Part shown: positions 21,284-32,600 of the stretch, piece by piece
How positions within the stretch are numbered: position 1 is the stretch's first letter
Layout: each line of letters begins with the position of its first letter
Source: Lineus longissimus
Taxonomy: Eukaryota > Nemertea > Pilidiophora > Heteronemertea > Lineidae
Length of the DNA stretch: 64,000 nt
Direction: 5' to 3'
Assembly: GCF_910592395.1 (NCBI RefSeq)
Contig: NC_088308.1
Location: 11,611,001 to 11,675,000 of the forward strand
Program-made: the position numbers and the translations under genes
The notes under the pieces: model-generated
The model's database searches: none
Seen by the model: only the letters and a program-made list of their open reading frames with translations
Told to the model about the DNA's origin: nothing

Positions 21284-22066
21284 ATGGATGCACTTCTTTT
21301 CGCAGAGGATGACATCGAGGTCTTACTCCTGTACGATGCCCTTGGGCCTAGACGGGGTCCTTTAGGACCGAGGAGGGACGCTCCACAGCGATTCAGATTA
21401 ATGGATATATCCAATGAAACTTGTGTGGAGATGTTTCGATTCGATAGAAACTCGCTTATCAGGCTGCGAGATGCACTGAACTTCCCGCCCGCGCTGTTGG
21501 GGATTTATAGATGGAACAGTTCGTCCTATCTGTCGATGGGCCACGATCAACAAGAGGTCTACAATGGACACAAGCGGGTTCATGGACTCAAGTTTCAGTC
21601 AGTGGTCATTCCGAATGGACTAGTTGCGAATCTCTGGGGACCGATGGAAGGTCGGCGCCATGACTCTGCAATGTTGGCAGAGAGCCACTTGTTGGATCAG
21701 TTTGAATTATTTCAAGGTGCAAATAATGAAGAACTGTTCTATCTTTACGGCGACCCAGCACACCCCCTGAGACCAACGCTTATGGCGCCATTTCGTGGTG
21801 CCAACATTGATGAGCAGCAGCAACAATTTAACCATGATATGAGCAGGTGTTGTCAAAGTGTTGAGTGGGGGTTCTCTAAGATAATCCAGTATTTCGCCTT
21901 TCTGGATTACAAAAAGAACTTGAAGTTGTACTTACAGCCTGTAGGCATGTACTACATAGTCGGCACCATACTAACCAATTGCCATACATGTTTATATGGC
22001 AGTCAAACAGGATTGTACTTTGGCTTGGAAGCTCCTGGCCTTGAGGAGTATTTAAATGGTCATTAA
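21284..22066 (+). pseudogene. Harbinger transposase with internal deletion
   Basis: The start ATG at 21284 (MDALLFAEDDIEVLLLYDAL) is chosen over an upstream one, since related proteins begin with such an acidic helix. The second half is a DDE_Tnp_4-type core: YNGHKRVHGLKFQSVVIPNG, LWGPMEGRRHDSAMLAES (second Asp), LYGDPAHPLRPTLMAPFRGA, SVEWGFSKIIQYFAFLDYKK (Glu), VGTILTNCHTCLYG. The 260 residues are about 90 short of relatives. The helical region and the block with the first catalytic Asp (GFVDGT type) are missing between NFPPALLGIY and SMGHDQQEV. The frame stays open, which suggests an in-frame internal deletion. A one-piece enzyme lacking that Asp should be inactive. Confidence 0.85.
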
Positions 22067-22700
22067 TTAGAACTTTTCCTTGGAGTCCGAAATGGGGAGA
22101 CGAACCTCGGCGCTAGTTTTGACAATTAAAACTTTGAGTGTGGAAGTAAAAACGAGGACAAGTATTTAATTCATTTTACCTGCTCTGTACAGCATTTATT
22201 TAACAATTTGAACCCTGATTTTTTGAGGCAAAAAGTCGAAAAGTGAATAAGTGCTGAAAACCTATCACACAACTTGGTTTTGTTGGATACTGCTAGCCAC
22301 ACCACTTCCAATAAATATCAACCTTGTAGGTCTTGGTTCACTTTTCAAAAACAAAATTAATGGTCAACTGAAGTGAATCGCCATTTCGGAAAATGTAGGA
22401 AAAATCCAGAAATCAGAATGCCAGTCTGGCCAAACTAACAAATGCATATGCATTTGTACTGGATCCATCAACCACAGACATGTCGCAATATAATAAAATT
22501 ATATGCATATAAAGTTGCAAAATACTTTATTTACAAACGGCACCCCATAGTAATTAGGCCAGACTGATTAAATTTATTTCTGGCATTTTCCAAAATGGCG
22601 ATTTACTAATTAGTTGATCCTTAACAGCCGTCCATGATGTAAAAGGTTACAGTTAGTTCATTCAAAGTTTTCCCTTCAATGTTTCTAGAATAAGGCTTCT
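22067..22700. other. Non-coding middle of the Harbinger element
   Basis: AT-rich sequence between the two convergent genes. ATTTTC(C/G)-rich segments recur inverted (CCATTTCGGAAAATGTAGG near 22381 and TTCCAAAATGGCGATTTAC near 22588). No RNA gene is seen. Confidence 0.3.
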
Positions 22701-24127
22701 CTATTGCGTCTCTAATTTAGAACGATTTTCACGTTCTTTTCGGTCTACTTCTAATTTCTGCTCTTCGATTGCAACTTTACGTTTTTCCAGTTCGAGTTCT
22801 TCGCGCCGGATACTTAATTCCTCCCGTTTCAGTTGTTCGTCAGATTTATTCTTTTTTCCCAGGTACCTTATTACATCATCTTTTGCATAGCGTTTTCTAC
22901 CCTTGCCTTCTTTCTTCTGCTGTATCTCCGACTACGAATCTGCACAAAGATGAAAAAAAGAGTAGGCATATCATTCATGGGGGAGACATCTTCATGTACA
23001 TGTATTGCATGACACCATTTATTTCGTTTCATTTGTCTTGTACCGGAGTTCATCCCAGTGATACTGCATGACGTCTCTGAATAAAGTACATGATATACAT
23101 AGCCTACCTTTGTCATTTCTTTCCTGTCCCTTCATGGCATTTTCTCTGATGCGTTCTGCTTTCTCTCGAGCAGCCTCCTTCTTGTTACTAGTTTCCGCTT
23201 TTTTTTACCTCTGATGCCGTCTCCTGTTCATTTACAAGATCCACGAGTTCTTGAAGGAGTTGCATCAGTTCATCATACCATTCATCAACTCCACTCCTGA
23301 AAAAAGAATTAGCCATTAAAACCCTTTTATGCATACAGTTGTCATATACAGTGGTCACATGTGACCATTAGCCTATGCATTAAAAATACAAAACAAGAAA
23401 GGGACATCGGATTGATGTCGTATGGTTCCCGCCAGATTTATGTGATTTGTAAATGAGCTGGGAACAATTCCCATGGCCTACAAGCAGTTATGAACAATTT
23501 CATTTGACCTTGACCTCTGACCCTTAAAGGACCACTGTATTCAATCTTGAAATGTCCTCACGACAGCAGATGTGACGCCCAACGACGTCGTCTGTATTTT
23601 GAAAAATGCATTGAAGTCATGGTGACGCCATGACGCAAAATGCGCGAGGACATTGTTGATGTAACTGGTACAGGAGTTCTGAAAAAGGTGTGGCAAGCGG
23701 ACACACAAACAGACACACACACAGACACACAGACACCAAGACCAAGCACAATATGGTTCCCAGATCTGAAAGATCTGGGAACCATAATTACTGAAATTCC
23801 CATGTCTCTACGGCTCCTATGAAATCATCAATGGATGGAAATAATTTGTACTCACTTTTTTCACTTTTTCAGGCTTTCTCAATTGTCTTTCTTAAATTTC
23901 TTGAGTAGTAAGTCTGTGTGCTCTCTGCAGAGCCGATGGATAACATTGAACTCCTGTTCAGTGTCATTCAGATGAGTGGCAACAATACACCATTTAGCTT
24001 TCTGGCTCTTTTGATCGGGGCCGTCGTACGGATTCACGGCCAAGACCTCTCTGAGCAGGTAAACATCCTGCTCCCTTGTAAAGCGAAACTTTTTCCTCTT
24101 TTCTGCTTCCTTCTTTTCTGCCGACAT
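22701..24127 (-). pseudogene. Harbinger Myb/SANT-like DNA-binding protein, three exons
   Basis: Exon 1 (about 23857-24127) starts MSAEKKEAEKRKKFRFTREQ and has a SANT/Myb-like helix set (VYLLREVLAVNPYDG, AKWCIVATHLN, VIHRLCREHTDLLLKKFKKD). Exon 2 (23108-23296) follows a TTCTTTTTTCAG acceptor: GVDEWYDELMQLLQELVDLV, then a Lys/Glu-rich helix. Exon 3 (22701-22939) ends in a long charged coiled coil (ELELEKRKVAIEEQKLEVDR) and TAG. A frameshift in exon 1 near 23885, one at an A8 run in exon 2 near 23205 and a TAG just after the exon 3 acceptor mark decay. In this superfamily such a protein brings the transposase to the ends and the nucleus. Confidence 0.72.
23421..23786. mobile_element. Small repeat with TATGGTTCCC ends inside Harbinger intron
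   Basis: TATGGTTCCCGCCAGATTTA at 23421 recurs inverted at the right end, where it is a perfect 16-bp stem around GAA (TATGGTTCCCAGATCT, 23752-23786). A CACAGACACACAGACAC run precedes the hairpin. A 5' arm repeated near a 3' terminal hairpin resembles the HINE plan, but no other copy is present for comparison. Confidence 0.4.
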
Positions 24128-24532
24128 AGCTGCAGTTTATCTCCCCAAGTCAGAGTCAAAGTGGTGTAGGCCTAAGTCTTTTATATATCCCGACACCAAT
24201 GTTCAGCGTTCACGTGACAACTTCACTACAAAAGGCCCCATATGAGGTTTCACCGTCCGGTAAAGCCATGAAGACGACATTTCATGACTTAATTATGATG
24301 TACCTTAATGCTTCGGGTCAAGGCGTTTGGCCTAGTTCACCACAATCTTCTCCCAAATAGAATTCAATACAATTGACACATGTAAATCGGTACGGGAGAG
24401 TGAAGCATTTACAATGGCATATTACCTGGTTTATCGCACGTTAGCAGAAAACGTTCAAACCCTAGTGGAATATTATGGCCACCTCAATGTCGTAAAGGTT
24501 ATGTTTATCGTTTGGATTTTGAAACTCCCTAA

Positions 24533-25172
24533 TAGGTCTGCTTTGCAGTCTGGGTTGAGCGTAACTGTGGTCTCGTAAGATTGACCCCTCAAACGTAGGC
24601 TACTCTCTTCAGCATCTGCAGGTTTCTGGAGTGCATGGGGCCGGAAAGAATCGCACTGGTTGTCGCCGCTAATTTCCCTATTAGTTGTGCCAACTCTCGG
24701 ACTGTTGTCTGGTCCTCTGCCACCATGTCCTTGCATTTGGCTTATATCTGCACAATCTTGTCCTCTGGTAACTGTAGCTGTATGTATATGGAGTCTACAA
24801 CAAAACCTAGGTAAGAATCCATCACTTGGCATGGATTCAGGATTGACTTGGTCCAATTTATTATGAAGCCTAGTGCCTGAAGCAACCAAACACAGGTCTG
24901 GAGTTGCTTCTGTAGTACCAATGGGTCCTTGTGTAGTAGAATGAGGTCGTCCAAAATAGCATTAGCCTGAAGCCCAGTCGTCTCTTGGGGCCTTCAGGAT
25001 TTTGGTGAAAAGCCGTGTAACTGGGCCTAAGCCAAATGGAAGAACCCGATACTTGTATGCCTTACCCCTCCATTGGAAGCAAAGAAACCTTCTTGTGTTT
25101 TCTGCCATTGGGACGCAAAATTATGCATCTTTCAGGTCTATTTTTACCATCCAGTCCCCTGGCTGCAGTAGG
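24533..25172 (-). pseudogene. DIRS-2 reverse transcriptase palm and thumb
   Basis: After the HINE the minus strand continues LLQPGDWMVKIDLKDA (first catalytic Asp), a stop, then PMAENTRRFLCFQWRGKAYK, VLPFGLGPVTRLFTKIL. A YLDD-type box follows, read as ILDDLILLHKDP, then LLQALGFIINWTKSILNP, YLGFVVDSIYIQLQLPEDK. At least one stop (near 25122) and one frame change (near 24760-24890) are present. The sequence ends at the Harbinger TAA. Confidence 0.82.
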
Positions 25173-26689
25173 TTTTTGGCTCACCGTAGGGGAGTCTATA
25201 CAATACCGCAGTGTCCGTCGTCGTCGTCGTCGTCGTCGTTGTCCGTCGTATCCTAGTTCAAAAACAGTGGCACGTTTTTTAACCGCTAGGCCTATGAACT
25301 TAAAACTTTATACACATGACCCCCTAGGTCAGATGACCCGTGACATTAAATTTCTGTCCGATCTGATTCTCTACTTGGCCACCAGGGGGCCAAATGTGGA
25401 TATCTAAAAAGTGTGATATCTCGCTTATTAGTGACTTGTTTTCGATAAAACTTTTGTGGTAGGTACTCATAGCAAGGATACATCATATATCTAACGGGTT
25501 TTTAATTTGATCTACTTTTCAAGGTCGCAGAGGTCAAATGGCGTGAATTGGCCGTTTGAGTGTAACTATGGCACGTTTCTCAACCACCAAAGCTATGAGC
25601 TTGAAACTTGGTACATATAACCCCCTATATCAGATAACCTCTGGTGCTGAATTTCAGCCTGATCTGATTCTTGCCTTGCCACCAGGGGGCCAATACAGAA
25701 AAAGTAAGAAGTGCAGTAGCCTGCTTATTAGCAAATTGTTTTTGATGAAATTTTTATGGCATGACCCCTAGCAAGGTTACCTCAGATGTTGCACGATTTT
25801 TCGGATTTGACCTACTTTTTAAGGTCGCAGAGGTCAAATGGCGTAAATTTGCCGTTTGAGTGTAACTATGGCACGTTTCTCAACCGCAACAGTAATGAAC
25901 TTGAAACTTTGAACAAATGACCCCCTAGGTCAGTTGACCTTTTACACGGAATTTTGGTTCGGTCTGATTATTGACTTGGCCACCAGGGGGCCCAAACTCA
26001 AAACTCAAAAAGTGTGATTTCTCGCTTATTACTGATTTGTTTTTGATAAAATTTCATGGTAGGTACTCCTAGCAAGGATACATCACATATCTTACGGGTT
26101 TTTGATTTGACCCACCTTTCAAGTTCACAGAGGTCAAAGTTGAAAACTTTACCGTTCTTGGTACGTTTTGTCGTTGTTCAATGTAAAGAGTTTTAATTTT
26201 GTGTAATGATGCATCTAAGAAGCCACTATTTGTATGCCAAGTTTCAGCCAGATCGGAATTAAAATATGGCCGAATTTGCATGTTTTGTGGGTTTTTCCTC
26301 GTATTGTGGCAATCCAAAGGTCGTGAGTTCAAAATCCCGGTCAAGGACAGCCAAAAATATTTTTATTTTTCATCTTTTCCTTTTTTCTTTTCTGAGTTCT
26401 ATCTTACATTTTCTTCATTTTTTTATTTATTTGGTGCCATAGATTTAATTAGGCGGCCATCTTGGAAATCGTTTTTTGCCGATTGCTGTAGTGTAACGAG
26501 TGATGAAATTGTTATGGTCAGGTGGATGTGTCTACATCACATATCACTCTGGTTTGTTATTTGACCTACCTGTCAGGGTCACTGAGGTCAAAGTTAAAAA
26601 TATATTCACCATTGTCATACTGTAGCACTTTCTGTAACTGTCTACTAAAAATACTTACGGTGAGCACAATGGCCCCTGGCCATTTCATT
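25173..26689 (+). mobile_element. HINE-1 copy 3, long form with three modules
   Basis: The 5' end TTTTTGGCTCACCGTAGGGGAG is followed by eight GTC repeats. The 3' end TACGGTGAGC-ACA is followed by AATGGCC-CCT-GGCCATT and TTCATT. Three internal modules start at about 25270, 25571 and 25871, nearly 300 bp apart, each with a GCCACCAGGGGGCC block. A different, AT-rich stretch fills 26100-26640. Flanking bases GTAGGTT and TAACATTG show insertion between T residues in the DIRS RT (METTPML | NLLQPG), with codons in register and no duplication. Confidence 0.82.
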
Positions 26690-26926
26690 TAACATTGGGG
26701 TGGTTTCCATTTTGAAGTGTTCGTATGGGATGAATGCATTCAGATTCTTCAGATTGAACACTGGTCTGTAAGTCCCATCTTTCTTCTGCCGAAGGAAGAT
26801 GTGACTCAGAAATAAGTCTGTGCTTCGGTTGACTACTTCTGTGATTGCCCTTTTCTCCAGCATTTTTTGGACATCTATGAGACTACTTGAATTCTGTATC
26901 ATTTTAAGAAACAATTGCCAATACAT
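26690..26926 (-). pseudogene. DIRS-2 reverse transcriptase fingers
   Basis: The minus strand reads VQKMLEKRAITEVVNRST, LSHIFLRQKKDGTYRPVFNL, NLNAFIPYEHFKMETTPML and then enters the HINE. This is the N-terminal RT part of DIRS elements. Upstream sequence to about 26990 (FPLEFANDSDPIA) may belong to it but is out of frame. Confidence 0.82.
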
Positions 26927-27044
26927 GTACCATTGCTATGGGATCTGAATCATTAGCAAACTCAAGAGGGAAATAGACTACTCGTTGCTGCCGACATGGG
27001 CGCTGACATCATATGATATTTAGGCCTGAGGCAAGAGAGTTGGC

Positions 27045-27445
27045 TGGGCCTCAGAAATGGACCGCCTAATGGGCGTCGAGAACTTTTCTGTGCGTTCGGA
27101 GATAAAATCTGCGTGTCGGCAACACATTCCTGTGTGAATATGGGCATTTTTGTGGGTTTTAATGTGTAATATACATATTTGTCTACAGTTTAGAAAAGAA
27201 ATGGGGAAAAAACGCCAATGATTTTGTGAAAACAGATTTTCTCGAGACCTCCGCATCCCCAGATCTCGATTCCTACCCACTTTCTGGACGCACCTCAGAA
27301 AAACTGTTACCCGGTACCACAAAGTCATTTCTTCATTTCTTTTCTTAACTGTAGATACGTAGGTACATAACATATTAACCATAAAAATGCCCATATTCAC
27401 ACAGATTTTATCTCCGGACGCCCATTACGCGGCCCCCTCAGAAAG
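27045..27445. mobile_element. Foldback/MITE with long inverted arms
   Basis: Left arm CCGCCTAATGGGCGTC ... GAGATAAAATCTG ... TGTGAATATGGGCATTTTT ... CTACAGTTTAGAAAAGAAAT recurs inverted in 27330-27440. The outer ends share TAATGGGCGTC. The centre is about 27205-27300. No gene is inside. The left arm has an extra 20 bases (CGTGTCGGCAACACATTCC). Confidence 0.65.
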
Positions 27446-27504
27446 GGTCTTGCTTGTCACCAGTACAATCAATATCATACATGTGCATGCATCCAAACTG
27501 GAAC

Positions 27505-29618
27505 TTAATTTTCAGCAAGAATGGACATGTATGCCTTGTCTGTATGAGGCATATACTTCAACATTGCTTTGATATCTTTCTTTTTGGCATCTGAAACACC
27601 CTGGTTGCACCGTGCTGTCTTTAACCCTCGGAATAGATCAGCAATTATATCAGTCGGTCTATTTGGAGCTACATTTCTTGTCTCCACTCTACTAATTACA
27701 GTCACCGCCTTGAAATCCTCATCTTGTGAAAAACTGGTTTTGTACGTGATGATTTTAGTTTCATCCCTCGTGTATAACAGACTCTTCACTTTTGTGTACG
27801 GTACTTCGGAATATTTCCTGCACTTGCCTGAAATATCCTGATAGTTCTTGAAATCCTCTGGTCTCATTTGAATTACCTGCAAATTGTTGAAGGTTGTGAG
27901 GATTCTCATCAGACTGACTGGACTGTAGATTTCTGCAGGTCCACAGGCAATTTCAATTTTACTGTGGATATTATCCACTTCCTGAATGGAGCTATGACCT
28001 GGTGCACAATACTTGTGCTCTATCTCATTCACAATGGGATGAGTGGTCAAGAAATGTTTTATGGCAGTAGAGAACACACTATTCCTGTTTTTGCGGCACG
28101 CATGAATCACTCCAGAGTGTTATTTTGCTAATGCGGGGTCTTCTGCATGGTCAGTTACAATGGCGTCAATGACTTTCACCACTGAACTTGCAATATCATC
28201 ACCACTTCGTCCCTTCTGAGCTTCATTCCAAATAGCCCCATAACCTTTTTTGTCGACCGAACAATGTGCTGTCATGTTGAACACGTTCAACTTTCTCTTA
28301 TAGAAGAAATTTGAAACATTAGTGTGGGGAAGTGCAAACACATTTTCGAGATCAAAGCAGATGGTGAATGAGTCTCTGTTTAGGCGATCTCTGTCCCTTT
28401 CCTCCTTGGTTTCAAGCTTGTCCTTCATGTGTTTTTTGTACTGTGCTCGTTCTTCATCTGTTAGATTGCTGTTGGCCTTTTTCTCTTCACACTTGTCGCA
28501 CCTGTCTTTTTTCGGGAAATGGAACGCGATATTGTATAGGTGAAGTTTTCCAGCCATCTTCCCTTGGGTTTCACACCACTCAACATACTTTCGGTACAAA
28601 GCTGTGACGGATAGCCCCCACTGGCAAACATATTCCTTATTTGTGTCTGCCCTGGCATAGTGGGGTTCAACACGTGGAAGGGAATTTAGATGGTTTCTTA
28701 TATCATTTTTCACACTCTCTGGTACTGATTTGTTAGTTTTTTTCCCCCAAAGATGGTGCGTTGGTGTTCCTGCTGCATCTTGGTTTGTTTTGTAGTGGTT
28801 TATAACTCTCTTTTGACTGATATCTAACGACGTCAGATAGAAAGTTTTGCAGACACAAACATTTTTGCCGTCGGATGGAAGGTAGTACAGTAAACTCTTC
28901 TTCTTGCGACTGACATCACTTTTGGTACGCTTTCTTTCTGGTAATGCTACTAATGTTGTCCTAGCCTAGAACTGCCTTTTTTCATTAGCATCTTGGGTCC
29001 AAAAATCATTAAAAATGCGCTCTTGATCCTCTTCTGAAAAGTTTAGTGTACACTTGAATCTGCATTTTGTGCAATCTTTTTTTGTTTTTATCCCCCTTGC
29101 TGGCTGTGCTTTACCATTGCAATCAATATATTGTGACCCACTTTGTCTCAACTTTTTCCGAACATTGCGCTTCCAGGATTCTGGGTGCCTCTGACGTTTC
29201 CTTGTCAGGGGTTTATCAGTTCTCTGATGCCTACGTACAGTTGGACGTAAACCATCCTGGTCAGCATGATGATCGGCTCTCCTCTGTTCTGTAGTGTTGG
29301 CGATCTCGGCCTGAGCAGTGGGACAGGAAACTTCATCCTGGTCAGCATGATGATCAGCTCTGTTCGGTTCTGTAGTGTCCGCGATCTCGGCCTGAGCAGT
29401 GGGACGGGTACCTTCATCCTGATCAGCATGATGATCAGCTCTGTTCTGTTCTGAAGTGTCGGCGATCTCGGCCTGAGCAGTGGGTCGGGTAACTTTGTCT
29501 TGGGCAGGCCTATGATTGACCTAAAAGAAACACAAAATGACAGGTTCAGGTGAATGAATTCATTTTTTTAGCTCAGCTGAAAAGCTATTCATATGAGTAA
29601 ATGGTAGAATGAGTGTCC

Positions 29619-29697
<79 letters not shown>

Positions 29698-32600
29698 CGT
29701 TAAACAGGCACGTTTCAAAACTATGGCGGATAGGCGATAGATTTTCCCTCTGAGGCGTTGAGGCCCTTCAGGACTCCTGAATAGACCAAATGTGGGTCCG
29801 GCAGGATGAGCGGTTTGGCCACTAGGTGGCACCAAGCGAAATTTTCCAAAAACTTTTCCAGCAGCTGATTTCTCAGTTGGGGATCATGAATCAAATCTAA
29901 TTTTATAGAGCAAAGCTTTCTCTTTCATTATCAATAGGCGTAGTTCATGAATTTCTCACCAGGTGGTGTTACTGGCGCAATTTAGTGAGCACCCCCCAAG
30001 AAGAGCATTTTAAATTTCGCGCGAGTTATCCCACGTCCAATCACACATGCAGCGAACGTCACGTCTCGAGTCTGCGCAGTTCAGACGTAAGGAGACCATG
30101 CTATGGAATAGATCGCGTTCTGTCAATTCAGAGGTAAGTTCTCATTAAATTCACAATTTCATAGGCGACAATATTTGGCTGCTTGTGTTATTGCATGTTG
30201 ATGACATTAGGGAAGGCTTGGATTGTTTAATTGGATGTGATTAATTTGAAATAGTTCGTCGACGATCGTTGAAAAACGATCTGCGAAATGCAGCTTGGTT
30301 GGTCTGAGAAACGATGTCAAAGTCCGGCTTTAAATCATGGATTTCTCAACAAATAACTCTTGTCACATAGCAGAACTAATGTGAATAAACAAGACAATAA
30401 TAAACATCGTTCTGATATCATCGGGTAAGGTTGCCAATGTACATAAACAGTGTAATTGAGGATCGACGCCAGCGATTTGAAATGTCAACAAACAGTAAAT
30501 GCGATATGATACACACTGACACTTGCACACTGTACATAGCACAATGCTTCAAACGGGGCCGATTCATCACTCTTATCACAATGTATTCCCAATCATATCA
30601 ATGAACTTCCTTGATCATTCGGCCCTAGCGCCTTATCAGTTGTTGTTGGCCTTGTATTTGATATAAAACTTGGCTAGCTTACCTATTCTATCAAAATTAA
30701 AATGTTATCTCCTCATCATGTTTTGCAGGACAGGAATGATCTGCAGCTGCATTTGAACATATTTGGTGACTACATCTCAAAGATGACCAAGAGAGAGGAT
30801 CGAGCTATGACTTTGCACATCCCATCGACTTCGGTGTTCACCAGTGCAATCATCAGAAGAGCCAGGCAATTCTAGTATTCAAGTATTTCATTCTGTAATA
30901 CTTACCTCAAAATTTACTAAATAAAGAAAACCGCGTGTGGCAGTTGGTTAAAAAAATCAAGTCTATCTGTTTAAAGTTTTTACTTGCTATCATTATTATC
31001 AACATTTCAATGGTGGCATTCTGCTAAGGTTTGTTAAGAGTTTCACTTGACTTAAGCAGGGTGTACACTAGTAAAATATTAGCAACATTTTACCAACATT
31101 TTACCAACATTTTACCAACATTTTACCAACATTTTACCAACATTTTTACAACAATTTTGCAACAAGCCCTTCAAGGCCCTGTATTTTACTAGTGTACACA
31201 GGCCTTTAGGCAATAATAGAGTTGGGTAGAGCATTTTGTTAATGTTACCCTTTTAGTTAGGGAAACTGGTGCCTTCTGCATTAGGTGGACCCCACTTACT
31301 CATCTGTCAGACCGGCCTCACACGTCGGCAGTAGAGTTTAAGGTCCAGTCTGCGAGATTTACCCATTTCTACCCAGCCAAAAGCGGGTGATTGGGCTAGT
31401 CTCTCCATGTGATTCAATTCGCATGGATTCTTGTGTCCCGGTGCTGAAAGGATCCCTCCACAAGGGCAGACTACATCCGGTGGCACTGAAGTATGGAAGA
31501 AAGACAGAAGACGACCAATTTGCGAAAAGGATCATCATCATCATCATCATGGTAACAGCTGAGGATGAATCATGTTGCTGTGTGTAGAATTGATGGTCCA
31601 ATATAGGTTAGGTTATCTGTTTGCGCACACATTGCAAGGGTGGAGCTTGCTTGAAGTAGATTGCGCCAGTCTACCGTAATTCACTGTTACACATCCAGAA
31701 GCTAATATCCTTAGGCTTTGAGTCCTTAGTTTAGTAGAGTTTGACGAGTAATGTAATATATACGAACAACGCAGCAACAACTCAGCTGAGCGCCAGGCCC
31801 TTGGGCCTCTTGTTAACATGCAGGAATCTACGATTTATCTATGACCACACGCTTTGGGGCTTACAACCACTAAACTGCGTTGATTTTGAACAATGCAAGT
31901 CCTTGGCCAACAATGTCATGTAATCCTGTCACATTATTACAATCATGCATGATTTTAATTCAGCGGGCTTTGAGTTTTTTGCTCCAGCTTACCTTGCTCC
32001 TCTTCTGTCCCTTCATCTTCTTTCTAATTTTCCTTTGGTTTTCTTTTTCATCTTCTGAACTGCTAGTTGTCGACTCATCCTCCATGTCACCCTCATTGAG
32101 TTTAAAGTCAGCATCCAGATCTGAGTCATCCTCTGCTTCACTGAATTCTGAACTCCTGCAAGAGAGAATGCATTATTAATCATGATATTTAGGCATTTAT
32201 ATATTTTTAGTGGGTGCGTACAGTCATGTAAGTGCTGAGAGTGATTAAAAATTTTGGGGGTACATTATAAGCAGTGTCCATGAACAGTAGGCCTATGGGC
32301 TTTGGTGATATAACTGTCTGATAATAATCTTTTGTTTTTGTGTATTTTGAGCAGTAGTGCATTTCAGGCTTCGCCTATAGATGTTAGTCAACACAGGTGT
32401 CACCATTGACAATTTCAGATCCTCCTTAAAGTTTGACTATAACCAAGGCCATTTGGGTACCCTCCCAAATCCTGTCCCCTTCTCTTTCAGAAACCGATAC
32501 TATAGGCTAATCCCTACCCAAACCATCCCTCTCTGCCGTAGGGGCTTATAGGGTAACCCCTCCCAACCATCCCTTTCTGTCATGATCAAGCAGAATTCAT

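Larger units (their letters stand above)
20995..24529. mobile_element. PIF/Harbinger DNA transposon, 3535 bp
   Basis: The ends are inverted over about 40 bp: GGAGTTTCAGAATCCAAACG at 20995 and, reversed, GGGAGTTTCAAAATCCAAAC from 24529. They then share GATAAAC(G/A)TAA(A/C)CTTTACGAC. TAA lies on both sides (20992-20994 and 24530-24532), the 3-bp TWA duplication typical of PIF/Harbinger. It carries a transposase on the plus strand and a Myb/SANT-like gene on the minus strand, the two-gene set of this superfamily. Removing element plus one TAA would leave the DIRS frame in register. Confidence 0.93.
19990..26930 (-). mobile_element. Second DIRS-like retrotransposon, split by Harbinger and HINE
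   Basis: Minus-strand RT/RNase H blocks occur in three separated pieces: 26690-26926 (RT fingers), 24533-25172 (palm and thumb) and 19996-20991 (RNase H, spacer, start of recombinase). The gaps are filled by a HINE (25173-26689) and a PIF/Harbinger element (20995-24529). The frame is in register across each insertion. Both ends are truncated and no inverted terminal repeats were found. Its protein differs strongly from the DIRS at 7608-13648, so it is another family. Confidence 0.85.
29565..31813 (+). mobile_element. HINE-2 copy B in intron of DUF7869-like gene
   Basis: The 5' end TTTTTTTAGCTCAGCTGAAAAG is followed by about 20 CTGT units (29617-29698). The 3' end is CAACTCAGCTGAGCGCC, AGGCCC-TT-GGGCCT and CTTGTT. 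In between lie unrelated segments, including an 11-15-bp tandem (ACCAACATTTT) near 31076-31150 and an ATC run near 31530. No ORF with a domain is present. The whole sits between splice sites at 29521 and 31992. Confidence 0.68.

Noticed and set aside
29266-29508. Tandem repeat considered as a CRISPR-like array
   Set aside because: Units are head to tail without spacers and lie in a coding exon of a spliced eukaryotic gene.
29560-29835. Minus-strand ORF with a DRQT repeat
   Set aside because: It is translation of the CTGT microsatellite at the start of a HINE.
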